NCBI GenBank assembly: GCA_019510185.1
Contig: JAEKKV010000022.1
Span: forward strand, 1 to 64,000
Direction of reading: 5' to 3'
Source: Verrucomicrobiota bacterium
Lineage (GTDB): Bacteria > Verrucomicrobiota > Verrucomicrobiia > Opitutales > Opitutaceae
DNA: 64,000 nt
In this document: piece after piece, positions 43,643-51,753 of the stretch
Layout: the number at the start of each line of letters is the position of its first letter
Position numbering within the stretch: the stretch's first letter is position 1
Notes under the pieces: model-generated
Database searches by the model: none
The model's input: the letters and a program-made list of their open reading frames with translations, nothing else
What the model was told of the DNA's origin: nothing
Translations under genes and position numbers: made by a program

Positions 43643-45651
43643 TAGAAGGCAAAGGTCGCGCGGGCGACGACCGAGCGCGGTGCGGATTCAATTTGCCCGG
43701 TATTGGTCACGTCGGTCCACCGCGCGCCCAGAAGGTTATACACCGAAAGACTGAGATCCCAGCGCCGCCATACGTGGATCGCCCGCACGGTCAGGTTGAC
43801 GGTGTAATAGTCGCCGACATCGGCTCCGTTGCTGTCCTTGCGTTCGCCTACGTATTGGAATTCCCCGGAGGCGCGCAGCCATTTTTCGTAGACGGGCGCG
43901 GAGGCGTTGAATTTGAAGAGAGTGCGGGGCGCATCGACGACAACCTTGTCGGTGGCAGTATCGTAAGAATGCTGGAGCGTCGCGCTGGCTCGCAGCTGGA
44001 TGTTGGAGGGAAGAAACGCGGTGACGCCGGTCTCAACGCCCTTGGTGATGACCTTTTGGGCATTCTCGTTGGTGAAAACATCGGGGCTGGAGGAAATCTG
44101 CACGCTTTGGATGAGATCTTTTGATTCCGTAGTATAAAAATGGAGGTCGGTTTCCCAGACCGAGTTGAACTTGTGATCGGCAATCAGTTCCCAACTTTCA
44201 TTGAGTTCGGGCTTGAGATTGGGATTGGCAACAATGCCAGCCTCGGCGGAATAGCGCTCCTCGACATTGGGAACGCGGAAGGCCTGGCCGTAAAGAAGCT
44301 TGAAGGTGGTGGAGGGGGAGGCCTCCCAAATAAGACCGATGCGAGGGGTGAGCCGGTGATCGCCGGTGCTATAGGCATCGAAGCGAGCGCCGGTGGATAG
44401 CCAGAGATTATGAGAGAGACTCCAGTCAACTTGAGCGAACGGACTCACGTAGTTGGAGGTCGTGTCCACATTCACGGGCGTGGTGCCGGCGGTGATGTTG
44501 TCGCGGGCGATTTTCTGGATGAAATTTTCCTGATACTCGAGGCCGGCGATGAGCATGTGCCGGCCGGCGATTTCCTGCTGCCATCGCATTTCATAGTTTA
44601 GTGACAGACTCTCGGAGTGGGGATGCTGTTGTTCAAAGGTGGTGAACGCGGGGGAGAAGTAACCGCTGTAGCGATACCAATCGAGAGACAGCGTGGTGGT
44701 CAGAGTGCCTTCCGTCGTGGGGTGCCCGGTGGCGCGGGCCAGCAGGTATCCGCGCTCGTCGGTGGCGTGGGAGGGATCGGTCAGATTGGTGGAATACACC
44801 GGCGGCAAAACCCCTTTGTCACGCTTGACGTAGGCGGTCTCGAATTCGAGCCACTTCCAGTTGGCATTCGCGTACACACTCTGGTGGTGCATGGTATCGC
44901 GATCCGAGGCGGTGGTGTCCGTGAGGCCCGTGGCGTTTCGCCATGTTTGCGGAAGGTGGAAGTCGGTTTCACCTTGCGACCACCATTCGGTGGCCGAGAC
45001 GATGTAATCAACCCCGCCGGCAGTTCGTCCGCCTTGGGAGAGACTTCCCTTGAGGCTCGGTTCCGAGCCTACGGCGAGGGACGCCTGTCCGCCGTTCAGA
45101 TCGCTGCCTTTTTTGGGAATGACATTGATCGCACCATAGAACGCGCTGCTGCCATAAAGCGAGGAACTGGGGCCGTGGATGATTTCGATTCGCTCCACCA
45201 GATTGAGATCCAGGATGAAGTCGGTACCCACTGAACCCTGTTGAAAGATGGAGTCGTTGATCCGGTGGCCGTTGACGAGGACGAGTGTGCGCGAATTATA
45301 ATCGTACGGACGGGTGAAGCCGCGATTGCCGATATAATCATAAAAGCGATCGCTGTTGATGAAGAATCCGGGGGCGCTGCGCAGCACGTCGGACACGGTG
45401 CTCCAGCCGTAGTTGTTGATATCTTCCGCGGTGAAAACCGTCACGCTGGCCGGCGCCCGCTGGATGTTTTGCTCGTACTTGGAGACACCGGTGACGAACT
45501 CCACGGGCACCTGCATGAGTTGTTCCAGCGGAATATCACCCAAGGCGGATGACGCCGTCGCATCCGAGGGGGGCCGAAGCTGGGCGACAGCGCTGTTCGA
45601 AACCATTACAACGGCCAGACCAAGCAACCGGAATTGAAGTGATGGGGTCAT
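43642..45651 (-). CDS. TonB-dependent outer-membrane receptor
   Basis: About 669 residues if ATG 45651 is used; signal peptide ends SNSAVAQ. A plug domain (about 45-165) shows VTVFTAEDINNYGWSTVSDVLRSAPG and LDLNLVERIEIIHGPSSSLYGSSAFYGAINVI. The 22-strand barrel follows and ends in the aromatic ATFAF typical of outer-membrane assembly. It has no N-terminal STN signalling domain, so it does not resemble FecA-type sigma/anti-sigma receptors. Close linkage to yfiR and kinase genes suggests that ligand or transport state is reported through YfiR. The ligand is unknown. An ATG at 45687 is an alternative start. Confidence 0.88.
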   Translation of the reverse strand: MTPSLQFRLLGLAVVMVSNSAVAQLRPPSDATASSALGDIPLEQLMQVPVEFVTGVSKYEQNIQRAPASVTVFTAEDINNYGWSTVSDVLRSAPGFFINSDRFYDYIGNRGFTRPYDYNSRTLVLVNGHRINDSIFQQGSVGTDFILDLNLVERIEIIHGPSSSLYGSSAFYGAINVIPKKGSDLNGGQASLAVGSEPSLKGSLSQGGRTAGGVDYIVSATEWWSQGETDFHLPQTWRNATGLTDTTASDRDTMHHQSVYANANWKWLEFETAYVKRDKGVLPPVYSTNLTDPSHATDERGYLLARATGHPTTEGTLTTTLSLDWYRYSGYFSPAFTTFEQQHPHSESLSLNYEMRWQQEIAGRHMLIAGLEYQENFIQKIARDNITAGTTPVNVDTTSNYVSPFAQVDWSLSHNLWLSTGARFDAYSTGDHRLTPRIGLIWEASPSTTFKLLYGQAFRVPNVEERYSAEAGIVANPNLKPELNESWELIADHKFNSVWETDLHFYTTESKDLIQSVQISSSPDVFTNENAQKVITKGVETGVTAFLPSNIQLRASATLQHSYDTATDKVVVDAPRTLFKFNASAPVYEKWLRASGEFQYVGERKDSNGADVGDYYTVNLTVRAIHVWRRWDLSLSVYNLLGARWTDVTNTGQIESAPRSVVARATFAF

Positions 45652-45890
45652 GGGGAAATCAAGAGCTGAGGAGCCCATGCTCATCAACGGGACAATGGTG
45701 CGAAGAGGACGAAAAACTTCGGCCGCACATCGGAATGGCCGAGAAATTTGGCGGGACCAACTCGTTGCTTATGAAGTGGTGGCCCAATGAGTTCAAGATC
45801 CTTGCAACATGGGATAAAAGTTTAGCCCCACCGGGGCGCTGACAGGAGCCATCCTGCGTGACTCGGATCGAACCGTGAAAGGCCGACAAT
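45652..45890. other. Leader region upstream of the receptor operon
   Basis: 239 bases on the - strand between the Pal terminator and the receptor. A GCCCC-GGTG-GGGC hairpin (about 45826-45840) is followed by TAAACTTTTA, which could act as a weak attenuator. I see no conserved core of a cobalamin or cyclic-di-GMP riboswitch. Short open frames here look random. Confidence 0.3.
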
Positions 45891-45924
45891 AAAAAAGCCC
45901 CGGATTGCTCCGGGGCTTTTGGTT
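45891..45924. terminator. Bidirectional intrinsic terminator after the Pal gene
   Basis: Perfect 8-base stem GCCCCGGA (45897-45904) / TCCGGGGC (45909-45916) with loop TTGC, preceded by six A and followed by TTTTGGTTTT. It lies 16 bases after the Pal stop, so it separates Pal from the receptor operon. Confidence 0.85.
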
Positions 45925-45939
45925 TTGTGAGAGGGACGA

Positions 45940-46491
45940 TTACTTTTTCAGAACCACGAGTTCAACACGGCGATCCTTGGCCATGGTGGCTTCGTCAGCC
46001 TTCTCGACGGCGTCGAGATTACCCTTGGAGAGGGTTTCGAGCTTTTCGGCGGGAACGCCGAGGGTGCTCAGGTATTGTTTGGCGGCGCCCGCACGACGAT
46101 CGCCCAGACCGAGGTTGTACTCGGAAGTGCCCTTCCAGTCGCAGTGACCTTCGAGGAGGAGGCGCTGTTCGGGATGTTCGCCGAGGTACTTCTTGGCTTC
46201 TTCGAGCTTGGCGCGCTCGGAGGGCTTGATGCCGGACTTGTCGAAGTCGAAATAGACGGGCTGAAGGAGACCGCGGATCTTGTCGCCTTCGTCGATGCCG
46301 GCATTGGGGCCGCCGAGACCTGCTGCGGTAGGATCAACCAAGCCGGTGCCATTGACATCGGTCGGGTTGATGCCGCTCGGGCCGAGAACGGTCGAGCTCG
46401 GATCAGGCCGCCTGGGCTTTTTGGAGCAACCGGTGAGGACGACGGCGGAAGCGATGGCAACGAAGCAGAGTTTCTTGGTGAAGAGGTTCAT
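45940..46491 (-). CDS. pal: Pal/OmpA-like peptidoglycan-associated lipoprotein
   Basis: 183 residues from ATG 46491. Signal sequence with lipobox VLTGC (Cys22). The OmpA C-terminal domain (about 75-183) has VYFDFDKSGIKPSERAKLE, LLLEGHCDWKGTSEYNLGLGDRRA and the closing AKDRRVELVV, the peptidoglycan-binding pattern of Pal. The His-Cys-Asp in place of the more usual His-Thr-Asp is frequent in Pal. No tolB or tolA lies beside it. Its nearest downstream operon is the YfiR/receptor set, where a YfiB-like role is possible, but a terminator separates them. Confidence 0.88.
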   Translation of the reverse strand: MNLFTKKLCFVAIASAVVLTGCSKKPRRPDPSSTVLGPSGINPTDVNGTGLVDPTAAGLGGPNAGIDEGDKIRGLLQPVYFDFDKSGIKPSERAKLEEAKKYLGEHPEQRLLLEGHCDWKGTSEYNLGLGDRRAGAAKQYLSTLGVPAEKLETLSKGNLDAVEKADEATMAKDRRVELVVLKK

Positions 46492-46576
46492 AAGGTGACG
46501 TAAAAAGACGACGTGGTTTGACCTTATTGGGCAATCGATTTGGGTCGGCAAGTTATTTAATCCCTCGTTTAAAATC

Positions 46577-47422
46577 GTGCCCGCCTCCGCTCCATCCGTC
46601 TGTTTTCTCTTCGACAACGGATCGTTGCGCCCGGATGCGACGCACAGCTTGCGAAAAGTCGCCGCCGCGCTGGCCGCGCATACGGGCAAGACTGTTCATG
46701 CCGTGTCTCTGCTGCACTCCTCCAATGTGCCGGCCGAAGACCTCAACGGGGAGCCGGCGCGCCTGCTAGAGCCCGCATTGTTGGATTTTTTTTCGAAAAA
46801 TCCCCAGGGAGAAGCGCTCGTCCTTCCTTTCTTTTTCGGTCCCAGCGCGGCGCTCACAACATACGTGCCGGATCGGGTACAAGCGGTGAGGGCTCGTTTT
46901 CCCCGCGCGCAGATCCGGCTTGCGCCCTGGTTGGTGGATATCGCCGACGACGATCGAAGCGTGGCGTTGATGCTGGCGGAGAAAGTCAGGGACGTGATGC
47001 GTCAGCAGGGCTGGCGCCAGCCCGGAGTGATTTTGGTCGATCACGGTTCGCCGCAACCGGAAGTGACCGCAGTGCGTGATCACCTGGGAAATCAATTGCG
47101 CCGGGAACTCGGGCGGGGAATCGCCACGCTGGCCGTGGCCTCGATGGAGCGAAGGGAAGGGGACGCCTACGCGTTTGGCGATCCGCTGCTGGCAACGGCC
47201 CTGCGCACCGCTCCGTTCAACCGCGGTGAAGTCGTCGTCGCCCTGCAGTTCCTGTCACCGGGGCGGCATGCGGGTCCCGGAGGCGATATCGCAGGCATCT
47301 GCGCGACGGCCCAGCCGGAGCGGTCAGGGCCGCCCGTCGCGATGACGGAACCGCTGGCCTCCGCCGATCCACGACTAGTCGAACTGCTGGCGCGCCGTCT
47401 CGATCAAGCGCGTAACTGTTGA
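46577..47422 (+). CDS. CbiX-like sirohydrochlorin chelatase-related protein
   Basis: 281 residues from GTG 46577. Two tandem CbiX-type halves are visible: the first begins SVCFLFDNGSLRPDATHSLRKVA and contains LVLPFFFGPSAALT; the second begins GVILVDHGSPQPEVTAVRD with HVAL-like strand VVVALQFLSPGRHAGPGGDI. The DHGS motif and the later GRHAGPGGDI supply the His residues that bind metal and tetrapyrrole in this family. The first half lacks the motif His (DNGS instead of DHGS), so only the second active site looks complete. Divergent from pal (85 bases). Confidence 0.8.
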   Translation: MPASAPSVCFLFDNGSLRPDATHSLRKVAAALAAHTGKTVHAVSLLHSSNVPAEDLNGEPARLLEPALLDFFSKNPQGEALVLPFFFGPSAALTTYVPDRVQAVRARFPRAQIRLAPWLVDIADDDRSVALMLAEKVRDVMRQQGWRQPGVILVDHGSPQPEVTAVRDHLGNQLRRELGRGIATLAVASMERREGDAYAFGDPLLATALRTAPFNRGEVVVALQFLSPGRHAGPGGDIAGICATAQPERSGPPVAMTEPLASADPRLVELLARRLDQARNC

Positions 47423-47478
47423 CCGAATACGCGTGGCCCGTTCGGGCAAAGTGGCTCCGCCGAACCCGCCGCCGGGAG

Positions 47479-48126
47479 CTACAGCGGTTTTTTCTGCTCG
47501 ATGAGGCCGACTTCCAGCGCGTACCGCGTCAGGCTGGCGACATCGTGGAGGTTGAGCTTGCGCATCAGGTTCGTGCGATGGTTGTCCACCGTTTTGACAC
47601 TGATATCGAGCTTGGTGGCGATTTCCTTGGTGCTGTGGCTTTCCGCCACGAGCTGGAGGATCTCGCGTTCGCGGTCGGTGAGGAAATCGGCCGTGGTGCT
47701 GGCGGCGGGGTTAGCCACGACGTTGCGCAGCAACGAGGCGACGGCCGGGCCGAAATAGGTACCGCCGTTGGCGACCGTTTCCAGACCTTTCTTGAACTCA
47801 AAGAGGCCGGCGGTTTTTTCGACGAAGCCATGGGCGCCAGCTTCAAGCATTTCGCGGACAAGTACGGGATTCTCGTGACCGGAAAAGACCAGCACGCGAA
47901 CGTTCTTGAGCTGCTTGGAGAGCCGGCGGAGGAGGTCGACTCCGTTGAGGCCGGGAAGCTTGGCGTCGAGCACCAGAAGATCCGGTTTCACTTCGAGGCA
48001 CATCGTGAGCGCGCTTTGGCCGTCGCCGCTTTCGCCTACCAACTTGTAGTTGGGATCCAAGCGAAGGATCTCCACGAGCATTTCGCGGATGGCGGTTTGA
48101 TCTTCAATGATAACGAGTCGTTTCAT
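47479..48126 (-). CDS. NarL/FixJ-type response regulator
   Basis: 215 residues. Receiver domain 1-125 with acidic Glu8/Asp9, phosphoacceptor Asp54 in [12 protein letters not shown] and Lys in FVEKTAG. LuxR-type helix-turn-helix about 145-205: [39 protein letters not shown]. It is a transcription factor activated by phosphorylation. No kinase gene is adjacent on its own transcript; the kinases at 40.1-43.0 kb are the nearest candidates. It is convergent with the CbiX gene (56 bases apart). Confidence 0.92.
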   Translation of the reverse strand: MKRLVIIEDQTAIREMLVEILRLDPNYKLVGESGDGQSALTMCLEVKPDLLVLDAKLPGLNGVDLLRRLSKQLKNVRVLVFSGHENPVLVREMLEAGAHGFVEKTAGLFEFKKGLETVANGGTYFGPAVASLLRNVVANPAASTTADFLTDREREILQLVAESHSTKEIATKLDISVKTVDNHRTNLMRKLNLHDVASLTRYALEVGLIEQKKPL

Positions 48127-48233
48127 GCAAGCTGGACGAAGACGCTGAAAATGAATTTGATGAACACCGCGATGATCGCGCCAACCACAAGAGTCGCCGT
48201 ATCCGTCCGACGCGATCTCTTTTTAAACGTAAG

Positions 48234-48737
48234 ATGATTTTCATGACCTTCCCATTCTGGCGCGAACGTCTTGGCCGGTGGCCGTGGTCACTTCCGGCTT
48301 TGCTGCTTTTGGGTCTTTTTTGGGGGGGCTGCGCCGGTCCGGCCGCAGTTGTCGAGCAGCCGTCGGTCAAGGCCGTTCCCTCGACCGATGTGGGGCGGAT
48401 GCAGGCGTGGAGAGACGCCGAGGACGTGACCGCCCGCGATGAAAACCGCGTGACGGTGATCGGCGCAGGCGACTCGATGCTGCCGGTTTACGGCGAAGGG
48501 ACCGTGCTGGTGCTGCACAAAATCGCCTACGCCGACCTCGAGACCGGCATGCAAGTCGCCTATATCGATGGAGCCGGACACCAGGTCGTGCATGTGCTGG
48601 TTTCCTATGATGCCGTCCGTCGGGGCTGGCGGGTACGCGGGCTCAACAACCAGGACGAGGATCGCGAACGGGTCACTCCCTACAATCTAATCGGGGTGGT
48701 TTATGCTTCGTTCGCCCCCGGCGAAGGGCTCAAGTAG
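48234..48737 (+). CDS. Lipoprotein with S24/S26 signal-peptidase-like domain
   Basis: 167 residues. Lipobox FWGGC gives a lipidated Cys33. The domain from about 70 on has GAGDSMLPVYGEGTVLVL with the candidate nucleophile Ser81, then GMQVAYID, HQVVHVLVSYD (His120) and GLNNQDEDRERVTPYNLIGVV. The second box carries His where bacterial type I signal peptidases have the general-base Lys. A Ser-His pair is used by ER-type/SipW-like peptidases. Whether it cleaves anything is unknown. ATG 48243 is an alternative start. Confidence 0.7.
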   Translation: MIFMTFPFWRERLGRWPWSLPALLLLGLFWGGCAGPAAVVEQPSVKAVPSTDVGRMQAWRDAEDVTARDENRVTVIGAGDSMLPVYGEGTVLVLHKIAYADLETGMQVAYIDGAGHQVVHVLVSYDAVRRGWRVRGLNNQDEDRERVTPYNLIGVVYASFAPGEGLK

Positions 48738-48765
48738 CCCTAGAAGCCCGTTTAAAAAGGTCCGG

Positions 48766-48840
48766 TGGTGGGTCGACTGGGATTCGAACCCAGAACCAAC
48801 AACTTAAAAGGATGCTGCTCTACCATTGAGCTATCGACCC
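48766..48840 (-). tRNA. tRNA-Lys (anticodon TTT)
   Basis: Full cloverleaf on the - strand: acceptor GGGTCGA/TCGACCC, D stem GCTC/GAGC with loop AATGGTA, anticodon loop CTTTTAA (anticodon TTT), five-base variable loop, T stem CTGGG/CCCAG with loop TTCGAAT, discriminator A and an encoded CCA end (48766-48768). The anticodon stem GCATC/GTTGT has one T-T mismatch and one G-T pair, weaker than usual. Confidence 0.93.
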
Positions 48841-49063
48841 CCGAACCGGAAGAGGGTCTGAATTGATTTCGGCCGCGCGCTTTGGCAAGCGTTTTTTCCC
48901 CGGTAAAAAGCTTTGTCCATTGACACCTCGATGCCGGCGAAGACGTCTAGGTGATTCCGATTGCCCGGCCTCCGTACTTCCGCCCGCTTCGACAACCGTC
49001 CTCAACCTTCGCATAAATTTGGGAACAATCCAAAAATACGCGCATCATACTTCGTCTGAACGT
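48841..49063. other. Region upstream of the sigma factor
   Basis: 223 bases between the tRNA gene and the sigma factor start, carrying the promoter of both. AT-rich stretch GGGAACAATCCAAAAATACG (49021-49040) precedes the sigma start. No consensus promoter could be fixed. The sigma frame is open through this region, but homology begins only at ATG 49064. Confidence 0.35.
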
Positions 49064-49666
49064 ATGTCATCGAAAGCCCAGGAAGTAGCCTTGGACCGCC
49101 TGCTCGTGGACCGTTTTAAAAATGGTGACGAGACCGCCTTCAATGAAATGGTGAGCCGCCACTGGGACCGTATCTATGGCATGGTTCACCAGCTCCTGCG
49201 CAACCAGCAGGATGCCGAGGAGGTGACCCAGGATGCGTTCATCCGCGCTCATCGTGGTCTCGTGAATTTCCGGGGCGACTCGGCCTTTTCCACCTGGCTT
49301 TACCAAATCGCGACCAATCTGGCCCGCAACCGCTACTGGTACTGGTGGCGGCGCAAACGCGACAAGACGGTGTCCTTTGACCAGCCGGTGAGCGCGGACA
49401 ACGACACACCGCTCTCCGAGGTGTTCGCGACCGAGATGGAAACCCCGGGCGACATCACCGTCACCCGCGAGTTTGTCGATCGCATTGCCGAAGGGATGGA
49501 GAAGCTCTCTCCCAAGCACCGCGAAATTCTCATTTTAAGAAACGTCAAAAACATGGCCTACGAAGAGATCGCCGAAGTCCTCGGCATTTCCGTGGGTACC
49601 GTAAAAAGCCGCATCGCCCGCGCCCGCGAGGGATTGCGCGCCCTGATCGAGGAGGACGCCACGTGA
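49064..49666 (+). CDS. ECF-type RNA polymerase sigma factor
   Basis: 200 residues. Region 2 (about 20-90) has FNEMVSRHWDRIYGMVHQLLRNQQDAEEVTQDAFIRAHRG and FSTWLYQIATNLARNRYW; region 4 (about 140-195) has LSPKHREILILRNVKNMAYEEIAEVLGISVGTVKSRIARARE. The GTGA overlap with the following gene (49663-49666) couples it to a membrane protein that looks like an anti-sigma factor. ECF pairs of this kind respond to envelope or extracellular conditions. The signal is not evident. Confidence 0.92.
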   Translation: MSSKAQEVALDRLLVDRFKNGDETAFNEMVSRHWDRIYGMVHQLLRNQQDAEEVTQDAFIRAHRGLVNFRGDSAFSTWLYQIATNLARNRYWYWWRRKRDKTVSFDQPVSADNDTPLSEVFATEMETPGDITVTREFVDRIAEGMEKLSPKHREILILRNVKNMAYEEIAEVLGISVGTVKSRIARAREGLRALIEEDAT

Positions 49667-50340
49667 ACGAAACCCGCTTTATCGAACTGCTTAATCTCTA
49701 CGTCGACCACCAGATCGGCCCGCGTGAGGCCGCCGAACTGGAGGCCGAGATTTTGAGCAACCCGGCCCGCCGCCGCACGTATCGGGACTATTGCAGGATG
49801 CAGCGCGCCTGCGGCCTGCTGTGCGATCGCGAGCGCACCCAAGCGCCGATTTCGTTCGCCTTTGAAAAATCGCTGCAGGAAACCGAGCTCAAGATCGAGG
49901 CCTTGTCCGGTCGCCGGAACTCCGGTCGGCGTGTTTACACCGCGACCTTTGCCGGTCTCACCGCGATGGCCGCATGCGCCGTGTTTGTCCTGACCCGCTC
50001 CGGCCAGACGACCGGCACGGGGGAACTGACGTCCGCGCCTGTGATCGCGGAGGCGCCCGTTGTCCCGCCGGCACCGGTCATCAATCCCGCGTCCAACGCC
50101 CATCCCGTCTTTGTGGCGCAGAACGTCGCCTTTACACGAGAAATCGAGCCTGCTCCCGCGGAGCGTACGCCGCTCGACTGGCTCCAACGCGTGGAGCTTC
50201 CGCCGGTGCAACCCGTGCTGGTGGAGGAGGGCGCGTTCGAGGCCAAGTCAACCTTGCCGCAGGACAGTCGCGTGTTTCGCAGCGGCAGCCGGTTGGTCCA
50301 AGGCAACGCCGAGTTCACCGCCTTCCAGTTTCAGCGGTAG
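49663..50340 (+). CDS. Putative anti-sigma factor (single-pass membrane protein)
   Basis: 225 residues from GTG 49663, overlapping the sigma stop. Residues 1-50 (RFIELLNLYVDHQIGPREAAELEAEI...) follow the pattern of zinc-less anti-sigma domains: a short helical region with YCRMQRACGLLC containing three Cys. One transmembrane helix lies at about 91-111. The periplasmic part is Pro/Val-rich (about 125-150) and has no named domain. Position directly after an ECF sigma is the main argument. A regulatory partner is therefore inferred, not shown. Confidence 0.65.
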   Translation: MNETRFIELLNLYVDHQIGPREAAELEAEILSNPARRRTYRDYCRMQRACGLLCDRERTQAPISFAFEKSLQETELKIEALSGRRNSGRRVYTATFAGLTAMAACAVFVLTRSGQTTGTGELTSAPVIAEAPVVPPAPVINPASNAHPVFVAQNVAFTREIEPAPAERTPLDWLQRVELPPVQPVLVEEGAFEAKSTLPQDSRVFRSGSRLVQGNAEFTAFQFQR

Positions 50341-50370
50341 GCGGGGAAAAAGAATCGGATCCTGAAAACA

Positions 50371-50405
50371 CAAAGCCCCCGGTCACGAACCGAGGGCTTT
50401 TTTAA
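50371..50405. terminator. Intrinsic terminator between the anti-sigma gene and ruvA
   Basis: AAAGCCC-C-CGG ... CCG-A-GGGCTTTTTT: a stem of ten pairs with one C-A mismatch, loop TCACGAA, T tract to 50404. It terminates the + strand sigma transcript and lies across the last codons of ruvA on the other strand. Confidence 0.8.
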
Positions 50406-51000
50406 TGAGCTGCTCGGTCGTGGCTTTTGGCCCGAGCGCGAGCAATGCACGACGGACGGCTTCGTCGGCATCGGCGGTTTTGTAGCCCAGCGTTCCGAGG
50501 GCGAGCACCGCATCGCGCAACCGGGTGTCGGCCGGCGAGGCGGACATGTTCTCCGGAGTCCCGCTCGCGGACAGCACGGACTCCGCGGAGCCGGTCGCCC
50601 CGACCTTGGCGCGCAATTCGATCACCAGGCGCTCGGCGGTTTTTTTGCCGATACCGGGACATTTCGCGAGGGTGGCGATGTCGCCGACCCGGATCGCGCT
50701 TTCGAGGAGGGGAAGGGACAGCTTGCTCATGATGGTGAGCGCCATCTTCGGGCCGACGCCGGTGACGTGCTCGATCATCAGCCGGAAAAAATCGCGCTCG
50801 GCCGGCGTGGCGAAACCGTAGAGCGTCTGCGAATCCTCGCGGTAGATCACCAAAGTGTGCAGTTTCACGGTTGCGCCGCTGGCGGGAAGTTTTTCCGCGG
50901 TCGTGACCGGGATGTTCACTTCATAACCGAGCCCGTTGAGCTCCACGATGGCATGGAGCGGCGTGGCCGCGACGAGGAGTCCCTGGATGGAGGTGATCAT
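50383..51000 (-). CDS. ruvA: Holliday junction DNA helicase subunit RuvA
   Basis: 205 residues, the normal RuvA length. Domain I (1-65) begins MITSIQGLLV with the OB-fold; domain II has two helix-hairpin-helix motifs (HVTGVGPKMAL and KCPGIGKKTAERLVIEL); domain III (about 155-205) with ALLALGPKATTEQLIKKAL binds RuvB. RuvA tetramers hold the Holliday junction for RuvB branch migration. It is 18 bases downstream of dapB. ruvB and ruvC are not in the window. Confidence 0.96.
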   Translation of the reverse strand: MITSIQGLLVAATPLHAIVELNGLGYEVNIPVTTAEKLPASGATVKLHTLVIYREDSQTLYGFATPAERDFFRLMIEHVTGVGPKMALTIMSKLSLPLLESAIRVGDIATLAKCPGIGKKTAERLVIELRAKVGATGSAESVLSASGTPENMSASPADTRLRDAVLALGTLGYKTADADEAVRRALLALGPKATTEQLIKKALGS

Positions 51001-51018
51001 GAACCGGGATGTACAGGG

Positions 51019-51750
51019 TTAGCGGAGCCCGAGTACATCCTGCATGTCATAAACGCCCGGCTCGCGCCCGACCAGCCACTGGGCGGCGCGGAGGGATCCG
51101 CGGGCGAAAATCCCCCGGTCGGAGGCCTTGTGAGTGAGCTCCACGCGTTCGCCGAGCGCGGCAAACATCACGGTGTGTTCGCCGACGACGTCGCCACCAC
51201 GCAGCGCGTGAATGCCGACTTCCGTGGGCGTGCGTTCACCGGTGATGCCCTTGCGGCCGTGACGAAGCGCTTCGGCGGTGAGGGCGCGTTCCTCCAGGAT
51301 AATTTCGAGCAGGCGAGCGGCGGTGCCGCTGGGCGCGTCCTTTTTGAAACGATGGTGCATCTCGACCACTTCCGCGTCGTAGTCGGATCCAAGCACGGAA
51401 GCGGCGCGACGGGTGAGGGCAAAGAGCAAATTGACGCCAACCGAATAATTTCCGGACCAGACCACCGGAAGGCCGGCGGCCAGGGCGAGCAGGTGCTTTT
51501 TTTCGTCCGCACCGTGGCCAGTCGTACCCATGACGAGCGGCTTGTTGAGCGCCGACGCCAAGGTGACGACCTCCGCCGAGATTGTGTGCGAGCTGAAATC
51601 GATAATGACATCGCTCTGGCGAATGCCCGCGGCAAGGTCGTCGCCCCGCGCGAGGGATGCCGCGATGATGACGTCCGATTCCTTGGCGGCAGCGGTGATG
51701 GCCCGGCCCATGCGACCGCCGGCTCCGATAAGCGCGATTTGGAGGGGCAT
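51019..51750 (-). CDS. dapB: 4-hydroxy-tetrahydrodipicolinate reductase
   Basis: 243 residues. NAD(P)-binding motif IALIGAGGRMGRAI at the N-terminus, VMGTTGHG in the middle, and EVVEMHHRFKKDAPSGTA with catalytic His133 and Lys137. The enzyme reduces the DapA product in lysine and meso-diaminopimelate synthesis. It follows dapA by three bases, so they form one operon. Confidence 0.96.
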   Translation of the reverse strand: MPLQIALIGAGGRMGRAITAAAKESDVIIAASLARGDDLAAGIRQSDVIIDFSSHTISAEVVTLASALNKPLVMGTTGHGADEKKHLLALAAGLPVVWSGNYSVGVNLLFALTRRAASVLGSDYDAEVVEMHHRFKKDAPSGTAARLLEIILEERALTAEALRHGRKGITGERTPTEVGIHALRGGDVVGEHTVMFAALGERVELTHKASDRGIFARGSLRAAQWLVGREPGVYDMQDVLGLR

Positions 51751-51753
51751 GGC

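Noticed and set aside
45652..45890. Cobalamin or cyclic-di-GMP riboswitch before the TonB receptor
   Set aside because: The receptor and CbiX context made this worth checking, but I could not find the conserved core of either class; only a short G/C hairpin is present.
47436..47447. GCCCG-TT-CGGGC as a terminator between the CbiX and response regulator genes
   Set aside because: The stem is short and no T tract follows on either strand.
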